From positions 9,098,225 to 9,162,224 of the forward strand of contig OZ005690.1 of the NCBI GenBank assembly GCA_963930775.1: DNA of 64,000 bases, given 5' to 3'. This document shows, one piece after another, positions 10,834 through 22,676 of the stretch. The notes below the pieces were generated by a model. The model saw only the letters and a list, made by a program, of their open reading frames with translations. It was not told where the DNA came from and made no database searches. Each line of letters starts with the position of its first letter. Within the stretch, counting starts at the first letter, position 1. The translations under genes and the position numbers were made by a program. Source of the stretch: Cliona cf. orientalis (lineage: Eukaryota > Porifera > Demospongiae > Clionaida > Clionaidae).

Positions 10834-11187
10834 TTTAAGGCTTTTGTGTTAAATTTTAAGGAATTATAGTGTTTGTGTCTATAGCACAATGAAAACAAGT
10901 GAATCACATTAAAGTGCCACACCCTTCCTGTCCCATCTCTATTATTTGTAATAAGCTATTATAATACTATAGTAGAATGTAATGAATTCTCAAATTCAAC
11001 ACTACTATTTCCACGTGGAGACAAGAAGCTTGCACATATCAAAATTAGCACCTTAATTGTAACAGTTATTATAGCAAATTGACCTCTGTATAAACTGTAG
11101 TTGTCATGTGTATACCGGTCATGTTTTACACATAATTACACTTATGAGATAAGTGTATTACGAAATTATATAACACATACAGATTCA

Positions 11188-12958
11188 TTAATTTTGGGGA
11201 ATTACTGTTTGAGACAGTGGGCACCTTAACATGACTAGAGTACATGTAGCAGTTTGTAGCGGTTCTGCTAACATGACGTGGCCATCAGCAGTTGGATGGA
11301 CCATGCTGCACTGGCAGAAGATCTTGAGCCCTTCGGGAGTTTCTTGCTTCAGTAGACCTGGAACTTCCATAGTGTTGAGGAAGCCAACCCCAAATTCACA
11401 CCTCACGTCAAGGGTGTAGTAATTCTGTGTCGACAGAAATTGAACAATCGTTAATTTTATGGCTTAAATTGAGCGGTATATTGAACACATTCAATGTCAT
11501 ACTTAGCTACTGATCATAAGTGACTTGTATAATATTATAGTGACATCCTTCTGCCTATGTATGTACCCGTGCAAATTATAGTAATATTGTATCCCACCTA
11601 TGACGTAGATCAAAGCTACCGCCATGCAGGGCAGTATACTGGATATTGCCCTGTGGCTTGGGCAATATCATGATATTGCCCTGTTGTACAGCTGACTACT
11701 ACAGGTACCTGTCCCAGTGGTCAGACTCAGACACCATACTTGTAGTGCTACTACAGCAGTGGAGATACAAACCAATTATTTAACACACCCCTACTGGTGC
11801 TGTATGGAATAATGCACTCATGCGTAACCACAATAATGATAATATTATAACATAGCATTATCTCCAGGCCTCCTATCCTTTCACGGTATGATACATGGGA
11901 GGGCATGCATGGGAACAGGGGTGACAAGAACATGCGGTTGTGATGTTTTCAGGTCTTAAAATGAAAACTCATGTTTCATGTATGTACTAAATCTCCCTGT
12001 GACTCACCTCAATATCTTTCAGGATGGCCATAGTGCTACAGAACAGTCTGGTGTCCCTGAAAGTTGTTATATTACAAACACTAGTGTCTTGTCGACAGTT
12101 TTGGTAGAGGTTTACTGGACTTTCAAGTCTACTATTAACATTATTCATTGATGTTTGTAGCCCGCTTGCTTGTCCTTGAACTGTGGTTACATCATTTCGT
12201 ATTGTGCCTAGCTGACCATCTATTCGTGAAACGTGATCGTTCAAAGTTGCTGTCTCACTCTGCACTGTATTGATTTGGGAATCAACTGTGGATATGTTAC
12301 GTTTTGTAATTTCAGAGAGTTGACGGAGTTGATCACTTAGTGCGGCAATTGCTTCGACTGTTGCAAAGTTGCTGTTAACAGTCGCTTGTAGTTCACCAAA
12401 TTGAGCGATTAGGGCATTGATCTCAAGAGTAGACACATTTGTAATCTCCTGTAAGTGTGCAACTTCATTGTGTAATTCATCGACTTGTATTGTATAACCC
12501 ATTAGCTGTTGTGGAGTAACTGCCGATTGCTGCAGTGAAGATGAGGAAAGCTGTACAAAGCCTATCCAGAATATGTATACCACCAGTGCACTTGAGGCCA
12601 GCAGAAGAACCAGCATTATTAGCATTATAGTAAGTAATCCAGCTACAACGTAGATTAGTGTTCTCTTCTTTATCTTTGGTTTGTCGTCTAAAGATATGTT
12701 ACTATCACTCATACCTCCATTTAGTCTATATGACCTTTGCATCTGTTGCAGCATTTCTCTACTTACGTGGGCCTGTTGGTAGGAATCGAGCCTCGGTCGA
12801 TGTCGGCTTGATCTCTCTCTTCCCTCGCTTGTTTCAGATTCGGAGAGGTCTGTTTCAGAGACATCTAGTATTCTTTGTCGTGGATCGGTGTAGTATTCTT
12901 CACGATTGCTTCTATCGTACATTTGATGACCATTCTCCATGTTTGCAACAGAGGACAC
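11188..12958 (-). CDS. Type II receptor-like protein B1, long coiled-coil stalk
   Basis: Two exons: 12008-12958 (317 codons, phase-0 donor GAG|GTGAGT) and 11188-11424 (acceptor CACAG, 78 codons plus stop), giving 395 residues. Residues 1-98 form a charged cytoplasmic tail. The membrane segment is about 100-132 (YVVAGLLTIMLIMLVLLL). A long heptad-like stalk rich in Gln, Ser and Thr runs from about 140 to 285. The head starts YQNCRQDTSVC and LFCST in exon 1 and continues in exon 2 with YYTLDVRCEF, FCQCSMV, TCTLVMLRCP. It therefore has all eight family Cys. No signal peptide is seen, so the C-terminus is predicted extracellular. It is the leftmost complete array member and nearest in stalk type to B2. 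Confidence 0.8.
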
Positions 12959-13806
12959 TTTTCTCTATAACACTTTTTTGTTCAAAATTATAGCTATTAG
13001 GTGGATTTTGACTGTCTCAAAGAAAGATATCACTGCTTGCCAATAAGAAGTGAAAAAGTCCCTGTTTTGCAGTGCCACACATGTATGTTATGCTAGTCAT
13101 TTTTACCTCTGAAAACTTTGCAGAGGAGGTTATCACAGTATGTCAAGTATCCGCTGCCAGTGCAGACAATTAAGTATGAATAATGTGTGGGAGGCCTGGT
13201 GCTATAATAATTATGTATTGATGACATGTGGATATAGCTATGAATATCATCAGTTTATGATGATGTGTATGCATTAGGTCAAGGAAGGTAAGGTGAATGC
13301 ATGGCTTTATATGTGTAGTTGCTAAAATTAATGAATAAATACCATAATGTTGCAACAGAAGGCCCACTATGAATTATCCGCCCACCCCCCCAGTTCTGCC
13401 TCAATATCCTGGTAAGATTCATCACTTTTTTGAAAGAATACCTGCCTATGTGCCCGGGCCTCCACCACCCACCTCCCTCCCCCTCCCTCCCCCCTCCCTC
13501 CCACAAAGTTTGAACTTACTGTAAAGTGCACCAACCATGGGCCCTTTTTTGTGAGGTTGTGGTACATTTGATTGCCTCTGACATGATGCCCACACTTTAT
13601 CATGCTTATATGACATTAGTAGAGTAGATAGCCCATGGCAGGTCTCCTGAGACTACATCCCTCAGTGTTTCAAAAGATGTGGTGGTGGAACCTCGTAAAT
13701 GGATCCATGATTGCATGTACTAGTCATAATGTGTATTAAATTTATACACAGTAGAATGGTTACGTATACAGAACATTTCTGCATGCACTAATAATGTAGT
13801 ACGGTA
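12959..13806. other. Spacer between B1 and B2
   Basis: No gene seen. It includes a purine/pyrimidine-biased C-rich stretch (about 13380-13505, with repeated CCCTCC) and AT-rich sequence. Short frames here are compositional. Confidence 0.3.
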
Positions 13807-13960
13807 CCATAGTGTCCCGGGCAAGCACCCACTGTACCGCATTTCAAGCGACCACTGTAGCAGCTTCTTTACAAACATATGGAATATTTTGATCCCGCAT
13901 ACGGCCCAAAATCGCAAGTTATGTTTAAGGGCCCATGGGTGCTTACCCGGGATACTATGG
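13807..13960. mobile_element. MITE, TAGTGTCCC family, complete copy
   Basis: The termini are inverted: CCATAGTGTCCCGGGCAAG at the left and CTTACCCGGGATACTATGG at the right. The inside contains the family signature (GCATTTCAAG, TTTACAAACATATGGAAT, ATGTTTAAGGGCCCATGGG). Related copies lie at 20065, 32394, 34545, 35028, 37335 and around 42660. Non-coding. Confidence 0.8.
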
Positions 13961-14484
13961 TGTAACATATATTCTACTCAGTGAGGATATATTATACGTT
14001 AATGTATCGTGCTTCTATTGTGTTAGTTATCATTCGTGAGCATTGAATAAAATGTAGCAGCCTATAAAGGCATCACATCCACCTATATATGGCTGACCAT
14101 CATCATCCCACACATTCCAAAGATGTCACCTTGAAATGTCACATGATCACGTATAGTATTGTCCAGCAATGTAACATTAGCTTATTAAGTACATGGTTAT
14201 ACTGTAACAATAAGATATGTTGGAAATAGCAACTGTTCCATCAGTTTGTATGAACACTCATACACTAAAGTAACGATAAACAAATACCAATGCAATAAAA
14301 TTAATAATAATCAAAACTTATGGGTTTTCCACAGTATGCAAATTGTTAGTACTGTATAAACTCTCAGCACAGTAATTATTGATGAGAACTTGTCATCCAT
14401 AAAATTAATTATAGTAATATGCAGCAAAACATTAATTAGTTACAATGTATGGTGGTATAAATGTACATTGTAAAGTGAATTGTG

Positions 14485-15979
14485 TTAAGTAATTGTCTGA
14501 GAGAGTGGGCACCTGGTCACAACGAGAGTGCAATTACCAGGGGATGAGGGTATTGAGAGTGTAGCAAAACGTCCGGTAGATGATGGAACTACAATACTGC
14601 ACTGACAGTAATAGTTGCCTGATGGATTCTTTTGCAAGCTTGGTGCTTCTAAGCCTGCAGTAGGTCCACTATATTCACATCTCATATCAAGTGTATAAAA
14701 TCCCTACAACATTATTTAATACATTTTACGGTTAGTATTAATTCCCTAGTCTATAATTATAATCAATTGCCAAAAATTAATCATTGATGGTATTGATTGT
14801 ACATCCTTACAATATATATCGTTAGCTTACCGTTACGTTGGCATTCAAATCGCCAGTGTCGCAAAGAATTCGTCTATTGCTGTTTGCTGAATTGGACACG
14901 GAACAAGAAGCTGTATCTTGGTGACAATTTTGATAAAAATCTATCGTCGAGCTGAGATGGTTATTCAGTGATGTTTGTAGGCTTGATGCTTGATTCCTGA
15001 CTGCTGCAATATTAGTTTGAGTAGTGCTCAGTTGTTGACTGATGACATTTGTTTGTCCGTTTAATGAGGTTATATTGACTGTGGTGGTTATCAGCTGATC
15101 TTGTACTGCTCTAACTCTGTCATCCACTGCCCTAACTTCTTGCTGATTCGTACCGAGCTGATTCTGTACCATGCTGATTTGATAACGTACTTGAGTCAAA
15201 TTATTTCGGGTTGCATTGAAGTTCTTTTGGAGATTACTTTGCATCAGTAGCAAATCATCGATTTGACCTTCTGCTTCCGTGATCTTACTCTGCATCTCTC
15301 GTGACCCATCTTGAAGAATGATAACTTGATTAATCAGAGATGTTGCATTGGAGTGGTCAGTTATTTGTTGTGTCAGATGCTGCAACTGATTGGAATTTTG
15401 GCGTATTTGAGCCATTAAATCTCCCTGCTCACTAATTAGCCACCTGACGGTAGCATTTACTGTATTTTGAAACTTTTGAAGTTCCAATGTTAAGTCTGAT
15501 ATCATTTGCCGAGTACCTTGATTGGAAGAATCTCCTGGTCCTGGAGCAACTACTGCTTGTGGTCCATCAGATCCCAACTGATTTTCTGTTGAGGTACGTT
15601 GTGGAATGGTCACTGCCAAAGCTACTGCTATCAGTGAAATGACTAACAGCACCACCACGAATAGTGACAAAATTATCATGGATACTTTCGTTTTCCTCAG
15701 ATCTTGCTTGATCTTGACTATTTCTCTGTCATCAATGACAGGAGTATTCTCTTTTTCCTTCACTTTTAAATCATCCTTTCCATCTGGTTTACGTTGCAGA
15801 GTATCCCGTTCAGCAGTTGGCAGCTGCTCGTAAATATTATCAAACTGTGTTTGTACTTCTGTAAGAGTCTCATAATTCTCTTCGTCAATACAGCTGTTTC
15901 TTACGGCACATGGATTGATGTATGACACTGGCCTTGGTTGACTGTCGACACCTTCGTACGTCTGATTCAAATACTCCAT
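14485..15979 (-). CDS. Type II receptor-like protein B2, longest stalk
   Basis: Two exons: 14831-15979 (383 codons, donor ACG|GTAAGC) and 14485-14703 (acceptor TTGTAG, 72 codons plus stop), phase 0, 455 residues. The tail (1-96) has several Tyr motifs: YEGV, YETL, YEQL. The membrane segment is about 98-125 (MIILSLFVVVLLVISLIAVALAV). The stalk of roughly 200 residues is Asn/Gln/Thr-rich with repeated coiled-coil blocks and many N-glycosylation sequons. The head has FYQNCHQDTASC, RILCDT, then FYTLDMRCEY, YYCQCSIV, NCTLVVTRCP: eight Cys in family order. The repeated blocks ('QVRYQISMVQNQLG', 'VRAVQDQL') suggest the stalk grew by internal duplication. Function unknown; a surface receptor or adhesion molecule is inferred. 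Confidence 0.8.
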
Positions 15980-16538
15980 ATCGCTCTCTCGTTTAGAATT
16001 ACAGTCAGAAATTTTTCAGGAGTATGCTTTAGATATAGCTGTTTATTTGACAGCGTCTTTGTTTGTGCAGGGTATTTTTGTACTTCCTTCATGTAGATTT
16101 TTTGGCTCATTTAACATTGCTCACTCCTCTTCAGTCAATTAGCTGTGTATGGTGATGTTCGTAAACCGTGCTTAATCATGCATGATTAATGCACGTTCCC
16201 AGTTTTATGTGCATGATAGGTGACGACATAATTTAAACATCGTGGTCAATTCCCATAATTAATGTGAATGCAGGGATTCCCCCAGAACAGAATCCAATCC
16301 AGGTGCTTAATGATATTCATAGGGTTTTAATTAAGTTTTGGCATTAAATTTCACCCATTTCTTTGATGTTCATATAAAGTCAAACCGGGTGGCCCACCCT
16401 GATTCAGGTATGCTGGAGGAAATACTGTGAATGTATAAACAGCATCATTTACCTTTAAGTAGCCTGTATACTGCAAGGAGTGCCCCTCTACATGCAAGCG
16501 GCAATCCTCAATCACATAGTCATACATGTATCATTATT
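15980..16538. other. 5' flank of B2
   Basis: No gene seen. It ends in sequence (from about 16490) that is paralogous to 23220-23260 upstream of the C units, so it belongs to the C-type duplicated spacer. Confidence 0.35.
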
Positions 16539-16945
16539 AAGATCTTGAGGTTCTTGGTTGGGTAAATAGATACTAATCCGCATAGCAAGTGCGCTCGTTC
16601 TTGTTACACCAACACTGGAAGAATTGAATAATAATATTCTTGCCTACAGTTTCGACTGCTATACTGCAGTCTTCTTCAGGGCAATAATGATACAATCAAT
16701 GTACTACACTAGCTATATTTACAGTTCAGTTGTGGGTGTGGCTTGTCCGCGTCCGCGGTAGCCATGATGGTAGACGTCACAACGTCATCTAGAGTCTGAG
16801 TTCTGGGAGTATGGCTGCCCGGTAGGTGGATCTCACGGTGGCCTCTAGCTCCTCTCTCTTCTTCCATTGCTCGACTTGAAGTTGACGGTTTCCAGAAGTA
16901 CTAAGATCTTGAGGTTCTTGGTTGGGTAAATAGATACGGATTAGT
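16539..16945. mobile_element. Inserted 407-bp repeat with terminal direct repeats
   Basis: Flanked by a 13-bp target duplication ATGTATCATTATT (16526-16538 and 16946-16958). The paralogous spacer near 23250 has that sequence once and no insert, which is a direct empty-site proof of insertion. Each end has the same ~35-bp direct repeat (AAGATCTTGAGGTTCTTG...; 16539 and 16903). The left copy is followed by TAATCCG and the right by GGATTAGT. On the minus strand it carries CTGAAGAAGACTGCAG...GCAGTCGAAA, a stem-like motif. Direct terminal repeats with a 13-bp duplication would suit a truncated Penelope-like retroelement, but the family is not established. Confidence 0.7.
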
Positions 16946-16958
16946 ATGTATCATTATT

Positions 16959-17637
16959 GTACAGCTCTCCCATATCGAGGAACAAAGGAGCAACTCATAG
17001 CCTTTTATGTATTATAGTGATATATAATACCTAATGGACCATGATGCCCCCAGCCATAGCAGTATGCACACTGCAAAATAATAATAGATTAAGAGTCAAG
17101 CCATTACTGTAACAGTGCCATTACACTATGATAATAATAATTATAGTTGCAAGTATATACAGTACTGTTAATGTATTATTATTAATGTGACCACAGTCCC
17201 TTTAAATTACTCCCAATTTGATTCTTTATGCAATTAGTGTTGCATAATATGTACAGTAACTATTGAATCAGATGTTGTATGCGTAATATTGTTTGGGCTG
17301 AATATAGAGTTTCTGGAGCTTTACAAAAACCCATTAAGTGTTGCACTATATACTGATGAGGCCCAGCTGTCTGCAGTTTTACATTGACCACCTTTCATTT
17401 GAAATTAAATTTCATCTATTGATATCTAGTATTACAGATTTTACACGCATGTATATGATTACAATATATGCTGTATACAAGTGTTGTATTGACTAGAGAA
17501 TAATACTGAAATTAAAATCTCACTCATGAGGCACTCTTTATTGAGTAAACTAACACATTAAATATTGTCTCTAACAAGTACTAAAGGTGATAATGTGTTA
17601 ATATTATTAATTTTGTCTGTCTTTCATAAGATTTTCC
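16959..17637. other. Duplicated spacer 3' of C1
   Basis: A block that recurs 5' of exon 2 in the C units (compare 23260-24125, 21270-21580 and 27180-27557). It includes the shared runs GTTGTATTGACTAGAGAATA and GAGGCACTC. No gene. Confidence 0.5.
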
Positions 17638-18894
17638 TCAAAACACTGGGCATCGTGTAATGACCAGAATACAGTTGGGTGTGACGTTTGGCAATGGTAG
17701 TGTGCTGTGACCAATGATTGTTGGCTGTACCATGCTGCAACGACAAAAGACCTCTGAGTTGTCGCTCAAAGTTACTATGCTGGAGGAGAGTACCGAGTTT
17801 TGAATGGGGTCAAAGTTGTGGTTGCATCGTACATCCAAAGTGTAGTAATTCTGATAATTAAGATGATGTAGCACAATAATACAATAGGAAAATTGATGTT
17901 CCATAAGTATATATATGCATCATTAAGTTGTAAATGTCAAGAGGTTCCCTACAAACATGCCAATTTACCTATTGCTATCATTTTCTTCACTATCATAATA
18001 TTTAATATCCCATGGATTGAGGAATAAACATTATTATTGGCTTATCTATATGTAATGTTGTCTGTCATTTATTATTAATTAAATTTTTGTTTAAAAATTA
18101 CTAGCCTAAGGTCTCAACCAAAGCGACTAAGGATAATGAATCTGCTGTTAATATCAACAGTAAATGGCTTCAGTGCAAGATTGGTCAAAGCTTCTCTATT
18201 TGCTTATAATTAATGGTTTTGCATGCAATAGTATCAATCTTACCCTTTTGTTTATTTGAAGATTTGGAGTATTACAGTATAACCAGGTGCGTGAATCCAT
18301 TGAAGAGTAATTGTAGTATGTGAAGTTGCAGGCCGTAGTCTCTTGCGAACAATTTTGAAAATTTCCTTGGAATCCAGGAGCACGATTCGCTTCACTTAGG
18401 ACATCAATCTGCTCTGTCAAGTTTCTTTGCACGTGTTCAATCTGTTCCATCAATGTTCTCTGCACATGATTAATTTGTTCAGTTAGGTTTCCTTGGTCAT
18501 TTTCAGGGTGTTTTGTGTTTGAGTTTCCATGCATGACATTGTTATCCATTTCCTTGATTTGCATATGTGCAAGATTTCTTCCAAACCTGATCCACATCCC
18601 AGCAAAGATACAAATCGTTATGATCAGTATCATAAACATTACCACTCCTCCAATTAAGAAAGTCATTTTCAAATGCCGCGAGTTTTGTTTTAACTTTTGA
18701 ATTTCTGTAGCTGTTTCTGAGTATGCCGGGTAACGTACATAACTAGTATCTGACTGCGGAAGTTGATACTCTTCTTCTGCACTGTTAGCATCTTTGAGTA
18801 ATCTTTCGTAAGCACTGTTTTTAGCTATACCATTTGGATTATCCTTATTGGCATGATCGACTACTTCATAAAGCGGTAGATAGTCATCTTCCAT
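17638..18894 (-). CDS. Type II receptor-like protein C1
   Basis: Exons 18244-18894 (217 codons, donor AGG|GTAAGA) and 17638-17850 (acceptor TATCAG, 70 codons plus stop), 287 residues. The tail has DDYLPLYEVVD, EEYQLPQ and SYVRYPAYSE Tyr motifs. The membrane segment (MTFLIGGVVMFMILIITICI) is followed by GMWIRFGRNLAH. The stalk contains three imperfect heptad-like repeats (LTEQINHVQR, LMEQIEHVQR, LTEQIDVLSE). The head has NCSQETTAC, WLYCNTP, then YYTLDVRCNH, FCRCSMV, NCILVITRCP: eight Cys. It is the reference member of the C subgroup (C1, C2, C3, C4, C5). Units repeat with shared 5' and 3' flanks. Confidence 0.8.
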
Positions 18895-20064
18895 GCCTCC
18901 TGCTATTTTGTACTATTCCTATGAGCCAGACTCTGCCAACACTGAATACACAGAGGATTAACTGTTTCTGTGTTTCAGTTTGTGTGATAAGGCACAACAA
19001 TACTATGTTGTGAAACAATAAATAATACAACCACTTTACCACTGGAACGTGTAGGTACAAGTCCATGGACTATAAATGGCTCATACATGCATGGATAACT
19101 CATACTGGGTGTGGAGTTTTGGGATTTAGTGACTTTGTTGTCCCCAACTTCCTTAACTGTCCCACCTAATTTTGCACTGAACTGCACTGACCACCCCTGG
19201 CCCAGTTTGGCTGAAACAGCTGTTTGCAGTTGTGTACCTAACGGATAGTCATAGTACGAGTTTGTCTAGACCTAGACGTAAATGAATACCATTTCAGAGA
19301 AATTAGCCAGAGACGTGAGTGCATGTATTATATAAGTACATGCACATTATTTCGTATAGCTATTTTGAGCCAGAGAAAATTGTGAACGCTACAGCACTGC
19401 AATTCTGACCAATCGTGGGCCTTCTGAACTTGTAGTATAGAGCGCATATTCTGTGCCCTCCAGGTTAGGACACGGACTATATATAATAAGAAAATTGTCA
19501 CTCTTAAAAATATTTTCATTGTATATATTTATAGTGCAATAGATTCAAGTGTAGAATTTTGTACAATCTAATATACTAAGTATTCTAAACCAATATCCAC
19601 GTGATGTTTACCGCTATTCTGTTACTGATAATTATGCTTTCATAAACTACACAAGATATTCCCTTTGGGAAAGCTGTGTTTATGCATGTACAAGTTGAGT
19701 GCATCAAAAATTAAATATCATTGACACTTAATATGCATATACACATGCAATATCTGAATTAAGATTTCCTCTCTTGATTGCAAATTATTTATACAGTTTA
19801 TCATTAAGTTAATAAATAACTACTCACAATAGAGATGCTTTGTGATATAATAGGTGGTGGCAAGTTTAATTTACATGGATTGAAGTTGTAGTGAATGAGA
19901 TAAGGAGGTACCGGGTGCATTTTACATTGCATAGCTCTTTTTACAATTAATCCTGAAAGTAAAGGAAACAAGATACATTTATTATCGTATCGGTGTGCAG
20001 TATTACTTACAAAATCTTAGTCATAAGAATGGGCATCTCATAATAATATAGTGCTTGCATATTA
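18895..20064. other. 5' flank of C1 fused to D-type 3' flank
   Basis: 18900-19500 is the C-type 5' flank, with paralogues at 22740-23180 and 25200-25680. From about 19586 the sequence (CCAATATCCACGTGATGTTT) matches the flank downstream of gene D near 29400. No gene seen. Confidence 0.5.
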
Positions 20065-20255
20065 CCATAGTACCCCGGGTAAGTGCCCATAGGCGTTTTA
20101 ACATAAATCGTGATTTGGGCCTACATGCATGGGTGCTTATACCCGGGATATAATTTCCGTACGTTTGTATAGAAGCTGCTATACATTGATCCCTTGAAAT
20201 GAGGTACATGGGTGCCGCTTATACCTGGGAGTGGGCGCTTGCCTGGGATACTACA
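20065..20255. mobile_element. MITE, TAGTGTCCC family, expanded copy
   Basis: It starts CCATAGTACCCCGGGTAAG and ends GCCTGGGATACTACAG, with internal GTATAGAAGCTGC and family-like segments. It is about 35 bp longer than the 13807 copy and appears to contain a second internal end (CCCGGGATATAATTTCC), so it may be composite. Confidence 0.6.
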
Positions 20256-20539
20256 GTATATGGTAATCAATATTCTTAAAGGGTGGCAGATGTGAAGAGA
20301 TGGAATGAAACTGATAGTCACGTATATGATCCGAAGTCTCAGCCCGCTTGCATGATTAGTTGCATTACGAGCGACTCACTCTAGCTGTGCTTTTAGCTAG
20401 CAGGAGCATACACTAGTATGTAGCATTGTGAGGTGTGGCTTAATTGTGTTCATGCACTAATAAAATCTTGTTCGTAGTGAATTTAATATTATAATAGTGC
20501 AATTATACTTTGATTAGCTATGATAGTTGGAACCCAATG

Positions 20540-21088
20540 TTAAAATGGTGTCTGAGTAGTGTTTCCTATTGTATACGCTATCCTCATCTTCTTGTCAAGT
20601 TTCTTTGCACATGTTCAATCTCTTCCATCAAGGTTCTCTGCACATGATTAATTCGTTCAGTTAGGTTTCGTTGATCATTTACAGGGTGCATGCTTGGTGT
20701 TTGAGTTTCTATGCATGACATTGCTATCCATTTCCTTGATTAAGCTGTTTTGCACATGTGCAAGATTTCTTCCAAACCTGATCCACATCCCAGCAAAGAT
20801 ACAAAGTATGATCATCAGTATCATAAGTATTACCACTCCTCCGATTAAGAAAATCACTTCCAAATGCCGCGAGTTTCGTTTTAGCGTTTGAATTTCTGTT
20901 ATTATTTCCGAGTAAGCAGGGTAATGTACATAACTAGTGTCTGACCGTAAAAGTTAATACTCTTCTTGAATGCTGTTAACATCATTGATTAATCTTTCAT
21001 ATCCATCACTCTCAGTAATTTTTTTATGTGAATGGTCACTTTTGTCCTGATCAACTCCTTCATAAAGCGATAGATAATTACCTTCCAT
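20540..21088 (-). pseudogene. C2: chimeric C/D array pseudogene
   Basis: Reading from ATG 21088, the frame follows subgroup C (EGNYLSLYEGVD, SDGYERLINDV) until an in-frame TAA directly after EEY, where paralogues have Gln. Past that stop the membrane segment is still recognisable (FLIGGVVILMILMIILCIFA), followed by a partial stalk. From about 20595 leftward, the sequence switches to D-gene sequence (TACGCTATCCTCATCTTCTTG, then the D 3' end GTGTCTGAGTAGTGTTTCC). No ectodomain exon 2 follows. The head end is closest to C5. Two array genes have therefore been fused and the product is broken. Confidence 0.8.
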
Positions 21089-21580
21089 GCTTGCTGCTAT
21101 CACTATTCGAGGTGGACTCTGCCAATGGTTGAATGCACAAAGGATAAACTAGCTTCACATTTCTGCCCTTCGGTTTTAGTAATAGGGGACAACATAATAT
21201 TATTATTATTATAGTTGATGCTGTGTGCATATTATTTAGCATTTCTGGAGCTTTATAAAAACCCATAAGTAGCTAGTTTAAGTGTTACACTGTACTGATG
21301 ATGCCCAGCTATCTGCAAATTTACATTGCCTTCTGTTTGAAATTAAATTTCATGCATCTATTGATATCTAGATTTAACACGCATGTATATTATTATAATA
21401 TAATATAATATTATGCTTGCATACATGTCAAGTGTTGTATTGACTACACAATATTACTGAAATTAAATCTCACTTGTGAGGCACTCTCTATTGAGTAAAC
21501 TAATACATCAAGTATTGTCTCTAACAAGTACTAACTAGTAATGTGTTATTATTATTAGTCTGCCTTTCGTAAGATTTCCT

Positions 21581-22676
21581 TCAAAACACCGGGCATCGTG
21601 TAATTACCAGAATACAGTTGGGTGTAATGTTTGGCGGTGATAGGTTACTGTGACCATAGGTTGTTGGGCGTACCATGCTGCAACGGCAAAAGACCTCTGA
21701 GTTGTCTTTCACAGTTTCTAGGCTGGAGGAGACTAACGAGCTTTGAATGGGGTTAAAGTTGTGGTTGCATCTTACATCTAAAGTGTAGTAATCATAAAAT
21801 AATAATAAGTGGTGATGTAACACAATAAGAAATGTGTGCATCATTAATTCTTTAAGTTGTAAGTGGTAAGGGGCTCCCTACAAAATTAGCTATTGCTATA
21901 ATTTTCTTCACTATGTTTACTGGCCATTTTTATCCCATAGCAAAGGGTAAAGATAATGTCTTATCTGTTATGTTCATAGAAAATGAACAGCTGTCATCAT
22001 AGGCAAAAACTTTAGTACCAGATTTGTCAAATTTTCAGGAATCCTCGAAGCTAGTTTTCCTTGTGGTTTAAATTTGCATGCAATGATATCAACTTACCGT
22101 TTTGTGTGTTTGGAGATTTGGAGTATCACTGTACAACCAACTACGTAAGGTAGAGTGGTATGTGAAGTTGCAGGCCGTAGTCTCTTGGGAGCAATTTTGG
22201 AAACTTTCTTGGGAGCCAAGAGCATGATGTGCTTCCCTTAGGACATCAATCTGTTTAGTCAAGGTTCTTTGCAAATAATCAATCCATTCAGTTAGGTTTC
22301 CTTGATCATGCTCAGGGTGCTTGTCTCCTTTTTCTTCAATTATGCTTTTTTGCACATGTGCAAAATTTCTTCCAAATCTGATCCACATCCCAGCAAAGAT
22401 ACAAACTATGACGATCAGTATCATAAACATTATTACTCCTCCAATTAAGAAAATCACTTTCAAATGCTGCAAGTTTTGTTTAAGCTTTTGAATTTCTGTA
22501 GCTATTTCCGAGTATGCCGGATAATGTACATAACTAGTATCTAACTGTGGAAGTTCATACTCTTCTTGTACACTGTTAGCATCATTGATTAATCTTTCAT
22601 ACCCACTGTTGTTAGCTGGATTGTCCTTGTTGTCATTATCGACTACTTCATAAAGCGGTAGATAGTCGTCTACCAT
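21581..22676 (-). CDS. Type II receptor-like protein C3, acceptor site changed
   Basis: Exon 1 22098-22676 (193 codons, donor ACG|GTAAGT) and exon 2 ending at 21581. Start chosen at 22676 (MVDDYLPLYEVVD) by alignment with paralogues, though the frame is open further upstream to 22733. Tail, membrane segment (FLIGGVIMFMILIVIVCIFA) and a shortened stalk match C1. The head has NCSQETTAC but WLYSDTP, a Ser at the third family Cys. Exon 2 is intact (YYTLDVRCNH, FCRCSMV, NCILVITRCP), but the acceptor that reads TTTTAG|GAT in C4 and C5 reads TTTTATGAT here. Splicing would need another AG, or the gene is a recent pseudogene. Confidence 0.6.

Noticed and set aside
12658-12993. Plus-strand 111-codon frame
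   Set aside because: Antisense shadow of B1 exon 1, which is supported by splice sites and paralogy.
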